This document shows, piece after piece, positions 35,039 through 44,293 of a DNA stretch of 64,000 nt. The stretch comes from Ravibacter sp037191015 (GTDB lineage: Bacteria > Bacteroidota > Bacteroidia > Cytophagales > Spirosomataceae), in the NCBI GenBank assembly GCA_037191015.1, contig JBBCKD010000006.1, positions 124,001 through 188,000 on the forward strand, in the 5' to 3' direction. Within the stretch, counting starts at the first letter, position 1, and every line of letters begins with the position of its first letter. The notes below the pieces were generated by a model, which saw nothing but the letters and a program-made list of their open reading frames with translations, had not been told where the DNA came from and ran no database searches. Position numbers and translations under genes: made by a program.

Positions 35039-35752
35039 ATGAAAGTAGAGATCTGGTCGGACATCATGTGTCCTTTTTGCTACATCGGGAAGCACCATTA
35101 TGAAGCAGCACTCAGCGAGTTTCCTGATCGCCGGTACGTAGAGACCGTCTGGAAAAGCTTCCAGCTCGATCCGGGTATACCGCGGCATGCCCCCATAACC
35201 GACACCTATACCTATCTTTCCGAACGGAAAGGCTTTTCTGTAGATCAGGCTAAGCAAATGACCGATAACCTGGCAGAAACGGCCGGCAGGCAGGGAATAG
35301 TCATCAACTTTGATAAGGCAGTGATAGCCAATACATTCGACGCCCATCGACTGATACACTTGGCACAATCGAAGGGATTAGGGAACGAAGCGGAGGAAAG
35401 TCTCTTCAAAGCTCATTTCGAAGAAGGAAAGGATGTTTCAGCTCCTGAAACGCTCGCAGATCTCGGGGAGTCGCTGGGATTAAAGCGGAATGAAGTCTCT
35501 GAAGTGCTCGATAGCGGCCGGTATGCCGAAGACGTAAATTCGGATATCCGGGAGGCAGGCCTTTTGGGCGTCAGGGGCGTTCCCTTTTTTGTATTTAACA
35601 GGAAATATGCTGTTTCCGGAGCGCAGCCCAAAGAAGTTTTCCTGCAGACCCTCGAACGCGCTTTTTCGGAATGGAGGGCCGAGCATCCCGAACCTGCTTT
35701 TCAGACAGTAGCTGAAGGCCCGGTTTGCGATCCGGAAACCGGTTGCGACTGA
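35039..35752 (+). CDS. DsbA-family (FrnE-like) thiol oxidoreductase
   Basis: The 237-residue thioredoxin-fold protein has the active site C11-P-F-C14 in WSDIMCPFCYIGK, an inserted helical domain, and the cis-proline loop GVRGVPFFVFN. It has no signal peptide, so it acts in the cytosol like FrnE rather than in periplasmic disulfide formation. An extra C-terminal pair of Cys (CDPETGCD) could form a second redox site, as reported for Deinococcus FrnE. It is cotranscribed with the aldo/keto reductase. Confidence 0.9.
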   Translation: MKVEIWSDIMCPFCYIGKHHYEAALSEFPDRRYVETVWKSFQLDPGIPRHAPITDTYTYLSERKGFSVDQAKQMTDNLAETAGRQGIVINFDKAVIANTFDAHRLIHLAQSKGLGNEAEESLFKAHFEEGKDVSAPETLADLGESLGLKRNEVSEVLDSGRYAEDVNSDIREAGLLGVRGVPFFVFNRKYAVSGAQPKEVFLQTLERAFSEWRAEHPEPAFQTVAEGPVCDPETGCD

Positions 35753-35877
35753 GACGCAGGGTATTGTTTCCGGCGGCATTGTCCGGCCTCCGGCAGGGCG
35801 GTAAATTGAGGTGAAATCCCGGAAGTTGCTCTTTTTTTCGTAACTTTTGAAGAAGTATCAGAAAAGAAGCTACTACC

Positions 35878-36828
35878 ATGCGTAAAATAAGAACTTCGAC
35901 TACTGTTCAGCCTCAATCTACATCCAGGCAGTTTATGATAAGGCCTTCCGGGTTCGGCTTTAACCGGGAAACTGGGCCGACGAATGCTTTTCAGCATTCT
36001 GCTGATCTTCAGGGGGACATTTCCCGGCTGGCGAGGGAGGAATTTGACCGTATGGCAGACCACCTGGTATCGTCGGGGGTGGAAATAACGGCATTCGAGG
36101 ATATAAACGGGCCGGAAACGCCCGATGCGCTATTCCCCAATAACTGGATCTCCCTTCATCAGAGCGGGAAAGTAGTGCTTTACCCAATGATGGCGCCGAA
36201 CAGGCGGAAGGAAAGACGCCCTGATATAATCGAGAGCCTGCGTGAGCGGTTCCATGTAGAAGAAATTATCGATCTTACCCATTTCGAAAACGAAGGGAAA
36301 TACCTCGAAGGGACCGGGAGCATGGTACTTGACCGCCGCTATAAAATTGCTTATGCCGCCCTCTCTCCCCGCACGCATCCCGAGCCGCTGCAGGCGTTTT
36401 CCGAGGCGCTGGGCTACGAGATTGTGCAGTTCCATGCCTCAGATAAGAATAATGTGCCGATCTATCATACCAATGTGATGATGTGTGTCGGCGACAGCTT
36501 TGCAGTAGTTTGCCTGGAGGCATTAAACAACAAGGATGAGCGGCATAACCTCCGTAGTGTCCTGGAAGAGACGGAAAAATTTGTAATAGAAATCTCCCTC
36601 GACCAGGTAGCCGCGTTTGCGGGGAATATGCTGCTGGTCAGGAATAGCGCCGGGCAGAAAATGATGGTCATGTCTACGACGGCATTTGAATCGCTGGGCG
36701 ATCAGCAGAAAGCAATGCTGGAAGAGTTTACTTCGAGATTGGTTTATGTTGATATCCCCGTAATTGAAGCTGCCGGCGGCGGTTCTGCCAGGTGTATGCT
36801 TGCCGAAGTTCATTTACCTTTGAAATAG
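35878..36828 (+). CDS. ctlX: Arginine-deiminase-related citrulline/ureido hydrolase (CtlX-like)
   Basis: This 316-residue member of the guanidino-group-modifying enzyme fold has a substrate-binding segment PDALFPNNWISLH, a catalytic EGTGSMVLDR with Glu, YHTNVMMCVG with His, and the nucleophilic Cys in GGGSARCMLAEVH near the C terminus. CtlX of Francisella hydrolyses citrulline; Bacteroidota homologues are annotated the same way, but the substrate here is not proven. It lies 17 bases upstream of an acetyltransferase gene. Confidence 0.88.
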   Translation: MRKIRTSTTVQPQSTSRQFMIRPSGFGFNRETGPTNAFQHSADLQGDISRLAREEFDRMADHLVSSGVEITAFEDINGPETPDALFPNNWISLHQSGKVVLYPMMAPNRRKERRPDIIESLRERFHVEEIIDLTHFENEGKYLEGTGSMVLDRRYKIAYAALSPRTHPEPLQAFSEALGYEIVQFHASDKNNVPIYHTNVMMCVGDSFAVVCLEALNNKDERHNLRSVLEETEKFVIEISLDQVAAFAGNMLLVRNSAGQKMMVMSTTAFESLGDQQKAMLEEFTSRLVYVDIPVIEAAGGGSARCMLAEVHLPLK

Positions 36829-36844
36829 AGGATTGCCGGACTAT

Positions 36845-37291
36845 ATGCAGGAAATAACGATCCGTAGAGCTTTACCCGGGGACGAGGAAGTATTTTACCG
36901 GCTCAACTGCGGTTTATCGGAGAAGGAACTATCCCGGCACGGATTTTCGGCCGCGTTCAGGGAAAATATTGCGCTTCCGAATGCATGCTACCTGGCAGCC
37001 GATAAAGATGGGGAGATCATAGGAATGGGCTCCTGTCATGTGCACCGGCATTTACATCATGCGGCCCCGGTTGCCGAGATCCTGGAATTGTATGTCGTGC
37101 CCGGGCATCGTTCGGATGGTGCAGGGGCATTGCTGCTCGAAAACCTGGTAGAATTTGCAAAGTCTAAAAATGCCATCCAGCTGGAGCTGTCGACCCATAA
37201 AAGGCGGGTGGATGCACACAGGTTTTATGCCCGCGAAGGCTTTGACTGCAGCCATTTCAAATGGGTAAAGGTTTTGGGTACGGACGAATAA
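36845..37291 (+). CDS. GNAT-family N-acetyltransferase
   Basis: The ATG at 36845 is preferred over a TTG at 36833. The 148-residue protein shows the GNAT order: IRRALPGDEEVFYRL, beta strands with the GMGSCHVHRH segment, the ILELYVVPGHRSDGAGALLL acetyl-CoA loop, and a C-terminal AHRFYAREGF helix. The acceptor substrate is unknown. It is probably cotranscribed with ctlX and ends at a bidirectional terminator. Confidence 0.88.
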   Translation: MQEITIRRALPGDEEVFYRLNCGLSEKELSRHGFSAAFRENIALPNACYLAADKDGEIIGMGSCHVHRHLHHAAPVAEILELYVVPGHRSDGAGALLLENLVEFAKSKNAIQLELSTHKRRVDAHRFYAREGFDCSHFKWVKVLGTDE

Positions 37292-37323
37292 AAAAGCGGA
37301 CCGCAATTTGCAGACCGCTTTTT
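37291..37323. terminator. Bidirectional terminator
   Basis: The stem AAAAAGCGG / CCGCTTTTT lies between the convergent genes ending at 37291 and 37352 and can act in both directions. Confidence 0.8.
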
Positions 37324-37351
37324 GTAACACCTAAACCTTCAACTAACTATA

Positions 37352-37735
37352 TCAGTATCTTTTGGCTCTTACCCATCCGCCTCTTTCGCCTTTGTCAAAC
37401 CTGACTGTCGAATATAACTGCTGGACCAGGCCTTCTAAATCTGTTCTTATCTCGGCCAGCTTCCGTTCATTCAGCCGTTTCTTCCTGTACAGCCTGATCT
37501 CACGTGAAGTTATTTGCCTGTATTGCTTTAAGACCTTCCTGGCCTCTTTCCCCGTCAGCCGGCGGTTTTGCCTGCCCGACTGAACATTCTCCAGGATCTC
37601 CCGCTGCAATTCTTTGATCACTACCTGATCCGCCGCTTCACTGGTGTATGTGTGACGCTCACGGGAGAACCTTTGAGCATGTGCCGTCTCCGACACGATA
37701 AATATCAGGAAGGAGACGGCTAGGATTTTTTTCAT
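37352..37735 (-). CDS. Secreted basic protein of unknown function (127 aa)
   Basis: The ATG at 37735 is chosen because a signal peptide starts there (MKKILAVSFLIFIVSETAHA, cleavage before Gln); a longer frame from 37786 would add a poor N terminus. The mature part is helical and strongly basic (RRLTGKEARKVLKQYRQ). It contains no Cys and no recognised domain. It probably resides in the periplasm. Confidence 0.75.
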   Translation of the reverse strand: MKKILAVSFLIFIVSETAHAQRFSRERHTYTSEAADQVVIKELQREILENVQSGRQNRRLTGKEARKVLKQYRQITSREIRLYRKKRLNERKLAEIRTDLEGLVQQLYSTVRFDKGERGGWVRAKRY

Positions 37736-37877
37736 GGCCAATAGTTCTAACGCTATTTGTACCATTAGAACGCAAGAATGCGTCAAAGATTAATACGAGA
37801 CTTGTTAACGATTGTTAAACCGTCAGATTTATTCCTCAGAATAGAATTTTTCGGGGAATCCGGGCAGAAAAATTACC

Positions 37878-38621
37878 TCACCTGGTCCTGTCGAGCTCGG
37901 ACCGGATCGCGTTTTGCACAAGGTTGGTCACTTCTTCCGGTGTCCGGCCGGCGGGCTCGATTCCTTCCAGGGTCGTCCATGAGAGACGGGAAAAGGAAAC
38001 CAGCGGGAAAATACCCCGGGTAGGGTTAAGCGCCCCGGTACCCTGGATGGCAAGCGGCACCACCAATGCCCCCGGAGCCCGTTTCAGCAGGGTGCTGATC
38101 CCGCCGACGGCAAAAGGCTTCATGATACCGGATTGCGTACGCGTACCTTCCGGGAAAATGACGGCGGAATAGTTATGTGCCTGAATATGCCTGGCGAGGC
38201 GGGCAATTTCCGTGACGGCCTGTTTTCCGTCTTTCCGGTTGATAAGCGCAGCTTCGCTTTTTCTCAGGTTATAGGAAACGCTCGGGATGCCTTTTGCCAA
38301 CTCTATTTTTGATACGTAGATGGGAGTATATTTCCTGAGGAACCAACCGATCCCCGGGATGTCGTAGGTGCTCTGGTGATTGGCAACGAAAATGATGGGG
38401 CGATCGGTGGGAATAGGGGCTTTTTGGAGAAATTTAATCGATGCGCCTGTCCAGAGCAAACCGTAGGTAAGGGAGAAATTCAAATGATCGGCGGCTATTT
38501 TCTGGGCTTTCCTGCCGAAAAGCGTAAAGGCTATTACCTGGTAAACATGGAAAAGAGCCAAAGTCGCTCCGAAATGAACCATGTAAATAATACTGAGGAG
38601 ATAATCTAAGATGCGCTTCAT
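37878..38621 (-). CDS. plsC: 1-acyl-sn-glycerol-3-phosphate acyltransferase (PlsC family)
   Basis: It adds the second acyl chain in phosphatidic acid synthesis at the inner membrane. The start at 38621 (MKRILDYL) is preferred over 38657. The 247-residue protein has a hydrophobic N-terminal segment, the acyltransferase motif I NHQSTYD (HX4D), motif III FPEGTRTQSG and the PLAIQGTG motif IV. It is divergent from an acyl-ACP desaturase, so the shared 207-base region may coordinate acyl-chain supply and use. Confidence 0.92.
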   Translation of the reverse strand: MKRILDYLLSIIYMVHFGATLALFHVYQVIAFTLFGRKAQKIAADHLNFSLTYGLLWTGASIKFLQKAPIPTDRPIIFVANHQSTYDIPGIGWFLRKYTPIYVSKIELAKGIPSVSYNLRKSEAALINRKDGKQAVTEIARLARHIQAHNYSAVIFPEGTRTQSGIMKPFAVGGISTLLKRAPGALVVPLAIQGTGALNPTRGIFPLVSFSRLSWTTLEGIEPAGRTPEEVTNLVQNAIRSELDRTR

Positions 38622-38698
38622 CTGCAAAAACGGGTAAACGAAAGTGCAAATAAGCATTTTTGGGATGAAAAAGGGTACTTTTTGTATTTGTTTCTAAC

Positions 38699-38751
38699 AT
38701 TATCACGAACTTTACCAGAGGATACGGATTGACCAATGTCATTGTGATAAT
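38699..38751. promoter_or_regulatory. Split inverted repeat in plsC/desaturase divergent region
   Basis: ATTATCAC (38699-38706) and GTGATAAT (38744-38751) are exact reverse complements 37 bases apart in the divergent promoter region. They may be half-sites for a looping dimer or two sites of one regulator of both lipid genes. Confidence 0.45.
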
Positions 38752-38828
38752 TTTGATACAATTGTTATTTTGCCGTAGGGGAGTATCCTCAAACATGAAT
38801 TTATCAGCGCTAGCATTTAATTATCGAT

Positions 38829-39809
38829 ATGGAATTGTCACCGCACAGAATAGAGGTCATGAATTTCATCGGCCAGGGGATAAATGAAGTGATTACCGAT
38901 TACCTGAGACCGGTGGAGGACTATTGGCAGCCGGCTGATTTTCTGCCGGATTTTTCAAGGGAGGATTATATTAAGGAGGTAAAGCTGCTCCAGGAAAGCT
39001 GCAATGATTTGCCGTATGATTATATAGCGGTCCTGATAGGAGATACCATCACGGAGGAGGCGCTGCCTACCTATGAGTCGTGGCTGATGGACGTTATCGG
39101 GATTAACCAGCAGGGAGAAGAGCCGAACAGCTGGGCAAAATGGGTAAGAGCATGGACAGCCGAGGAAAACAGGCATGGGGATCTGCTGAACAAGTATTTA
39201 TACCTGTCGGGACGGGTCAACATGCATGCGATGGAGGTATCTACTCATTACCTTATCCAGGACGGTTTCGATATCGGAACGGGGCAGGATCCTTACCGTA
39301 ATTTTATCTATACCTCTTTCCAGGAGCTTGCGACAAACGTGTCGCACCGGCGCACCGCTACCATCGCGAAGAAATACGGGAACCCCCACCTGTCCAAGAT
39401 CTGCGGGGTGATAGCATCGGACGAAATGCGGCATGCCAAGGCCTATAAAACATTTGTTGCCAAAATCCTGGAGGTCGACCCCAGTGAAATGATGCTGGCG
39501 CTGGAAGATATGATGCGTAAGAAAATCGTGATGCCGGCCCATTTCCTCAGGGAAACGGGTGTTAAGATGGGCGAAACCTTTTCACATTTTTCGGATGCAG
39601 CCCAGCGTTTGGGCGTGTACACGACCATGGACTATATCGAGATACTCGAAGGTCTCCTTGATGAGTGGAAAATAGACCAGGTAGGCGGGCTTAACGACGC
39701 AGCCGAGAAAGGGCGTGATTACCTGATGGCGCTGCCGGCACGCCTTCGCCGCATAGCGGACCGGACGAGGATCCCGGAATTGAGCTACCAGTTCAGCTGG
39801 ATCAAATAA
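38829..39809 (+). CDS. Acyl-[acyl-carrier-protein] desaturase
   Basis: This soluble diiron enzyme introduces a cis double bond into acyl-ACP. The 326-residue helical protein has both iron-binding motifs: EENRHG in the first helix pair and DEMRHA in the second, with a further Glu in LIGDTITEEALPTYES. It is of the plant stearoyl-ACP desaturase / mycobacterial DesA type, found in several Bacteroidota. Divergence from plsC links it to control of membrane fluidity. Confidence 0.93.
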   Translation: MELSPHRIEVMNFIGQGINEVITDYLRPVEDYWQPADFLPDFSREDYIKEVKLLQESCNDLPYDYIAVLIGDTITEEALPTYESWLMDVIGINQQGEEPNSWAKWVRAWTAEENRHGDLLNKYLYLSGRVNMHAMEVSTHYLIQDGFDIGTGQDPYRNFIYTSFQELATNVSHRRTATIAKKYGNPHLSKICGVIASDEMRHAKAYKTFVAKILEVDPSEMMLALEDMMRKKIVMPAHFLRETGVKMGETFSHFSDAAQRLGVYTTMDYIEILEGLLDEWKIDQVGGLNDAAEKGRDYLMALPARLRRIADRTRIPELSYQFSWIK

Positions 39810-39858
39810 GAAGATGTCCCGAAACATCTTCGGTAATGCTGAAAATTAGCACTTTTTT
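39810..39858 (+). terminator. Terminator pair after the desaturase gene
   Basis: A perfect hairpin GAAGATGT / ACATCTTC begins at the base after the stop codon. A second small stem TGCT / AGCA followed by six T residues (39837-39858) completes the terminator. The convergent serS gene ends at 39877. Confidence 0.7.
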
Positions 39859-39876
39859 GAGACAATCTCCTCGAAA

Positions 39877-41151
39877 TCAGTCTATCCTGTCAAATCCTGT
39901 ATAAGGTACCAATACTTCCGGCAGAGTTACCGAACCGTCGGCATTCTGGTTATTTTCCAGCAGCGCCGCTACGATCCGCGGCAGCGCGAGCGCCGAGCCA
40001 TTGAGGGTATGCAGCAGTTGCGTTTTACCGTCGGCTTTGAACCGGAGTTTCAGGCGGTTCGACTGGTAAGTTTCAAAATTCGATACGGAGCTGCATTCGA
40101 GCCATCTTTCCTGGGCCGAAGACCATACTTCAAAATCGTAAGTAATGGCCGACGTAAAGCCCATATCTCCGCCGCACAGTTTCAGGATACGGTATGGCAG
40201 CCCCAGCTTTTCCAGTAGCTGTTTTACGTGGGCAATCATTTCGTCCAGGGCGCGGTAGGAGTTTTCCGGCTTTTGAACCTGTACAATCTCTACCTTGTCG
40301 AACTGGTGCAGCCGGTTGAGACCGCGGACGTGCGCGCCCCAGCTGCCTGCTTCACGCCTGAAACATGGGGTATGCCCCACATTTTTTACAGGTAGCTGAT
40401 CTTCAGCCAGGATGGCATCGCGGTAAAGGTTCGTGATCGGCACCTCGGCAGTCGGGATCAGGAACAGTGAATCGGCTGTTGCTTCGTACATCTGTCCTTC
40501 CTTATCCGGCAGCTGGCCGGTACCAAAGCCGGAGTCTGCGTTGACAAGCAGCGGAGGCTGAATTTCAGAGTACCCCGCCGCAATCGCTTCATCGAGAAAA
40601 AAGTTGATCATGGCGCGCTGAAGCCTGGCCCCCTTCTTTTTATAAACGGGAAAACCGGCGCCCGTGATCTTATTGCCGAGCTCGAAATCTATGATGTCGA
40701 GCTTTTTGATAAGTTCCCAGTGGGGAAGCGCTCCTTCCGGCAGCGCGGGCCTGTCGCCCCATTCGAACACAATTTCGTTATCGTCGGCAGATTTTCCCGG
40801 AGGAACCGACTCGTGAGGCACGTTCGGGATCTTCACCAGTTCCTCGAGCAAAAGTGCCTCCGAAGACTTGAGCTGAACCTCGAGCTCCCTGATCCGGGAT
40901 TTCAGATCTGCGGTTTCCTGCTTCAGCGCTTCCGCCGCCTCCTTATCCCCGGTTTTCATCATCTGGCCGATCTCCCTGGCTTTAGAGTTGGCCGCTGCGA
41001 GCAGATTGTCAGACTCGGTCTGCAGCTCCCGCCGGCTCCTGTCGAGTTCAAGAACCCGGTCTATAGCCTGCCCGGGATCCGGGAAGTTTCTTTTCTTTAA
41101 GCCCTCAATTGCCCACTGAGGATTTTCACGTATACTTCCGAGCTGTAGCAT
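39877..41151 (-). CDS. serS: Seryl-tRNA synthetase
   Basis: The 424-residue class II synthetase has the N-terminal tRNA-binding coiled coil (residues about 25-105, rich in Glu, Lys and Arg). The catalytic domain follows, with motif 2 TPCFRREAGSWG and the motif 3 region ALALPRIVAALLENNQ. The length is normal for bacterial SerRS. It has its own transcription direction with 51 bases to the upstream aspartokinase stop. Confidence 0.96.
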   Translation of the reverse strand: MLQLGSIRENPQWAIEGLKKRNFPDPGQAIDRVLELDRSRRELQTESDNLLAAANSKAREIGQMMKTGDKEAAEALKQETADLKSRIRELEVQLKSSEALLLEELVKIPNVPHESVPPGKSADDNEIVFEWGDRPALPEGALPHWELIKKLDIIDFELGNKITGAGFPVYKKKGARLQRAMINFFLDEAIAAGYSEIQPPLLVNADSGFGTGQLPDKEGQMYEATADSLFLIPTAEVPITNLYRDAILAEDQLPVKNVGHTPCFRREAGSWGAHVRGLNRLHQFDKVEIVQVQKPENSYRALDEMIAHVKQLLEKLGLPYRILKLCGGDMGFTSAITYDFEVWSSAQERWLECSSVSNFETYQSNRLKLRFKADGKTQLLHTLNGSALALPRIVAALLENNQNADGSVTLPEVLVPYTGFDRID

Positions 41152-41202
41152 ATTCCGGTTTTACGTTGATTTTGTTTTGATTCGCTCCAGGTTCCAGGCC
41201 GG

Positions 41203-42546
41203 CTAAACCCCCGGGCTGTTTTGAAAAAAAAGGCTTTCGTTCAAGGCATCCAGCGCTTCTGCTTTGTAAGAACTGTGTACAAGCAGAGAGAGGTTATGCT
41301 CGGATGCACCGTAAGAGATCATTCTTACCGGGATGTGCTTGACCGCGTCGAGCACCTTCCATGCAATTCCCGCTTTATCGGCGCTGAAGTTGCCCACAAT
41401 ACAGATAATAGTCTGATCCCGGTCGTTTTCCTCCAGGTCTGCGAATTCCCGTAATTCTGCAGAAATGGCTTCAAGATGAGCCGGGTTGTCAATGGTTACG
41501 GAGACTGATACTTCCGAGGTAGTGATCATGTCTACCGGGGTTTTATAGTTCTCAAAAATGCTGAAAACCCTCCTCAGGAAGCCGTAGGCATTCAGCATCC
41601 TGGTAGAATGGATGTAAATGGCGGTGATATTGTCTTTAGCGGCAATAGCCTTTACATCCTGCTCGCCGGAGGCTTGATTTGAGATCAACGTGCCGGGCGC
41701 ATCGGGTTGCATCGTGTTTTTGAGCCTGACAGGAACATTGCGGATCTTGGCCGGTGTAATAGTGCTCGGGTGCAGGATCTTAGCCCCGAAGTAGGCTAAC
41801 TCGGCAGCTTCTTCGAAGCTCAGTTCACGTACAGGAAAGGTGCGTTTTACGATCCTCGGATCGTTGTTGTGCATCCCGTCGATATCCGTCCAGATTTGGA
41901 TTTCCTCAGCCCTGATCGCCCCGCCGATAAGAGAGGCAGTGTAATCGGACCCCCCTCTTTTCAGGTTATCGATTTCATTCCTGGGGTTACGGCAGATAAA
42001 GCCCTGGGTAATGATAATTTTTTTGTCGGTATACTGATCCAGGATGGTTTTCAGTTTATCTTCGATTATCCCGCTTTCCGGTTCGCCGTCGGCATCTATC
42101 TGCATGAAATCCAGGGCCGGGATCAGAACCGAATTCTCATTCTGCTCAGCCAGGTAGGCGGCAAAAAGCTGCGTGCTGAGGAGCTCTCCCTCTGCTACCA
42201 GTTCCTTGTCTTGTCTGGAAGTAAAAGGCCTGATGCCGGTCAATGACGTTATATGGGAAAATTCCGCTTCAACGATTTGCTGTCCCTGGCGCAAGCCGTC
42301 TTCTGTTTTATAAAGCTCACTTACGAAGGCGTCATAATGGGCTCTGAGGACAGCTATTTTTTCTTCGACGGCCGCGATATCATTTTGAGCGGCCGATTCG
42401 CCGAGGCTTATGAGCGAGTTGGTAGAACCCGAAAGTGCCGACAGAACGACAATTTTCCGGTGCGGATCGTTTGTCAGTAACTGTTGAATAGACTGCATAC
42501 GCTCGGGTTTTCCTACTGAAGTACCGCCAAATTTCCAGACTTGCAT
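41203..42546 (-). CDS. lysC: Aspartokinase
   Basis: This is the first step of the Lys/Thr/Met pathway, phosphorylating aspartate. The 447-residue protein starts with the kinase signature WKFGGTSVG and has the RGGSDYTASLIGGAI nucleotide segment and an FEEAAELAYFGAKILHP segment. Two ACT-type regulatory domains follow (AIYIHSTRMLNAYGFL and the C-terminal ICIVGNFSADKAG), so feedback inhibition is likely. It is a monofunctional enzyme, without fused homoserine dehydrogenase. Confidence 0.95.
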   Translation of the reverse strand: MQVWKFGGTSVGKPERMQSIQQLLTNDPHRKIVVLSALSGSTNSLISLGESAAQNDIAAVEEKIAVLRAHYDAFVSELYKTEDGLRQGQQIVEAEFSHITSLTGIRPFTSRQDKELVAEGELLSTQLFAAYLAEQNENSVLIPALDFMQIDADGEPESGIIEDKLKTILDQYTDKKIIITQGFICRNPRNEIDNLKRGGSDYTASLIGGAIRAEEIQIWTDIDGMHNNDPRIVKRTFPVRELSFEEAAELAYFGAKILHPSTITPAKIRNVPVRLKNTMQPDAPGTLISNQASGEQDVKAIAAKDNITAIYIHSTRMLNAYGFLRRVFSIFENYKTPVDMITTSEVSVSVTIDNPAHLEAISAELREFADLEENDRDQTIICIVGNFSADKAGIAWKVLDAVKHIPVRMISYGASEHNLSLLVHSSYKAEALDALNESLFFQNSPGV

Positions 42547-42608
42547 ATAATATAATTGGGATTCTTTTTGAGATGTGTTGCTAAACTGAGATAGGTCAGG
42601 CCGAAAAG

Positions 42609-43103
42609 CTACCGGGAGATCTGTTGTTTAAGAGATACCATTTTAAGTACCGTAATAGCGGCCTCGTCGCCCTTGTTGCCATGCTTTCCGCCGGCCCGGT
42701 CGATGGCCTGCTCCATATTGTTGGGAGTAAGCACTCCGAATATAACGGGCTTATCGTACCTGAGGGATACGCTGGTGAGCCCCTGCGCTACCGCATGGTT
42801 GATGTATTCATTGTGGAGGGTTTCACCCTTGATGACAGCGCCGATCGCGATCACGCCTGCGATATCCTCCCGTTGGGCAAACCACTGGGAAGCGAGGGTC
42901 AGCTCATAGCTGCCGGGGACGTTTCCACGTACAATATTTTCCTTTTTTACACCGCAGCTTACGAGGGTGTTAAAGGCCCCTTCGAAGAGGCGTTCCGTTA
43001 CATCCGTATTCCATTCTGCTACCACGATGGCAAACCTGAGGTTGGAAACGTCGCCGAGGCCGTCGGTGCTGAATGTGCTTAAATTCTTATCGGTACTGGA
43101 CAT
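42609..43103 (-). CDS. ribH: 6,7-dimethyl-8-ribityllumazine synthase
   Basis: It catalyses the penultimate step of riboflavin synthesis. The 164-residue protein has AEWNTDVTERL, the substrate loop NVPGSYELTLA, the GAVIKGETLHNEYI segment with the catalytic His, and PVIFGVLTPNNMEQA. Length is normal. A terminator hairpin lies between it and the upstream TPR gene, so it probably has its own promoter within 42-98 bases upstream or depends on readthrough. Confidence 0.96.
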   Translation of the reverse strand: MSSTDKNLSTFSTDGLGDVSNLRFAIVVAEWNTDVTERLFEGAFNTLVSCGVKKENIVRGNVPGSYELTLASQWFAQREDIAGVIAIGAVIKGETLHNEYINHAVAQGLTSVSLRYDKPVIFGVLTPNNMEQAIDRAGGKHGNKGDEAAITVLKMVSLKQQISR

Positions 43104-43148
43104 GGCAGGTTTTTGCTGCTTTTGAGGCTGATTTTTATTTTACATTAA

Positions 43149-43181
43149 AAAGGGATAAAACCGAGTCGGCTTTATCCCTTT
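43149..43181 (-). terminator. Terminator of the TPR gene
   Basis: The stem AAAGGGATAAA / TTTATCCCTTT with an inner CCGA / TCGG pair is followed by T residues on the minus strand. It lies between the TPR gene stop and the ribH start. Confidence 0.85.
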
Positions 43182-43201
43182 GGAATGGCTGTAAGTTTTT
43201 T

Positions 43202-43903
43202 CTACTCACCGACTTGGCCTTCGACAACCCCCAGGTATTTCTTGGCATTCATTACCTCGCTCGACATAGGGAAGTCGTCAATAATGCGCTTATAGGCGGA
43301 AGCCGCGTCTTTCGGCTTATTACTCTTTTCATAAGCCAGGCCGAGCTTCAGCAGGTACCCGGGCGTGAAAAACTGGTTGGATTTATAGTCGGCAGCACGC
43401 TTGTAGTAATCGATAGCCTGCTCTGCATCGTTTTTCTCAAGGTAAGCGTCGCCGATCAGGGAGTAGGCACGAGCCTGCAGCAGAATGTCGGAAGAGCTGA
43501 AGGATTTGAGGCGTTGAATGGCCTCGTCCAACTGTCCCTGCTTCAACAGGGCAACTCCGGCATAAAAGCTGGCCAGGTTACCGGCGTCGGTACCTTTATA
43601 GGTATCGGCAATGCTCAGCAGTCCTTCGTTCCCGCCTTTTCCTTTTAGAGCCAGGTCCAGCGAATCGCTTTCGAAATCATAGACAGCCTTGTAAAGCGCT
43701 TTTTGTCCGTCAGCTTCCCGGCCGTCCTGGTAGTAACGATAGCCCACGAATCCGAGTATACCGGCAAGGAGCGCGCCGCCTATAATAAGGAACAGCTTGT
43801 TATTGCTCTGAAAAAAATTCTGAGCTTTGTCCAGTTGATTGGCCAGGCCATCAGAGCTTTCCAAAAACTCTAGGTGGGTGTCTGCAGATTTTTTGGCACA
43901 CAT
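43202..43903 (-). CDS. Membrane-anchored tetratricopeptide repeat protein
   Basis: The 233-residue protein has a single N-terminal membrane span (LFLIIGGALLAGILGFVGY, residues about 38-57) with a short cytosolic part before it. A periplasmic domain of about four TPR units follows (ASFYAGVALLKQGQLDEAI, LIGDAYLEKNDAEQAIDYY, LGLAYEKSNKPKDAASAY). The layout matches YfgM-type proteins that work with periplasmic chaperones or the translocon. It lies upstream of ribH. Confidence 0.85.
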   Translation of the reverse strand: MCAKKSADTHLEFLESSDGLANQLDKAQNFFQSNNKLFLIIGGALLAGILGFVGYRYYQDGREADGQKALYKAVYDFESDSLDLALKGKGGNEGLLSIADTYKGTDAGNLASFYAGVALLKQGQLDEAIQRLKSFSSSDILLQARAYSLIGDAYLEKNDAEQAIDYYKRAADYKSNQFFTPGYLLKLGLAYEKSNKPKDAASAYKRIIDDFPMSSEVMNAKKYLGVVEGQVGE

Positions 43904-43992
43904 GTTATGCTACACTATCGTTCTGATTTCGGAGTGCAAATTTAGAAAAACTTCTTATATACAAGCGGGTTAAGGTCAAAAAGTTTGAAGTT

Positions 43993-44142
43993 GTCTAAAA
44001 AGCACACAAACTGCTGCGTTGTTTTCGGAATTCGGTCTCAGTCACATACTCAGGTATGCTCCTTCGTCCTCATCCTCAACGCCTTGCATTTTGGTACTTT
44101 AAAACAACTTCGGTAGTTTTAATCAGGAAACACTTTTTAGAC
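43993..44142. mobile_element. Candidate 150-bp palindromic intergenic element (MITE-like)
   Basis: The 390-base gap 43904-44293 contains a unit bounded by perfect 10-bp inverted repeats, GTCTAAAAAG and CTTTTTAGAC. A second inverted pair, GAAGTTGT (43987-43994) and ACAACTTC (44104-44111), overlaps it. It has no gene of its own. Such units are typically non-autonomous elements present in many copies, which cannot be checked here. The rest of the gap shows only a small dyad CCGGCT / AGCCGG near 44219-44240. Confidence 0.6.
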
Positions 44143-44293
44143 GGCGCCCGGCGGCAGTAAAGACAGGGAAATCAGGGAGAGAGTTTGTAATTTTAACAGG
44201 TGAAATAACTGTCGGAAACCGGCTACCGGAAATCAGCCGGGGCTTGTGCCGCTGATGAATAGGAGCTTAAAACACTAAGACAATTACAAAGCG

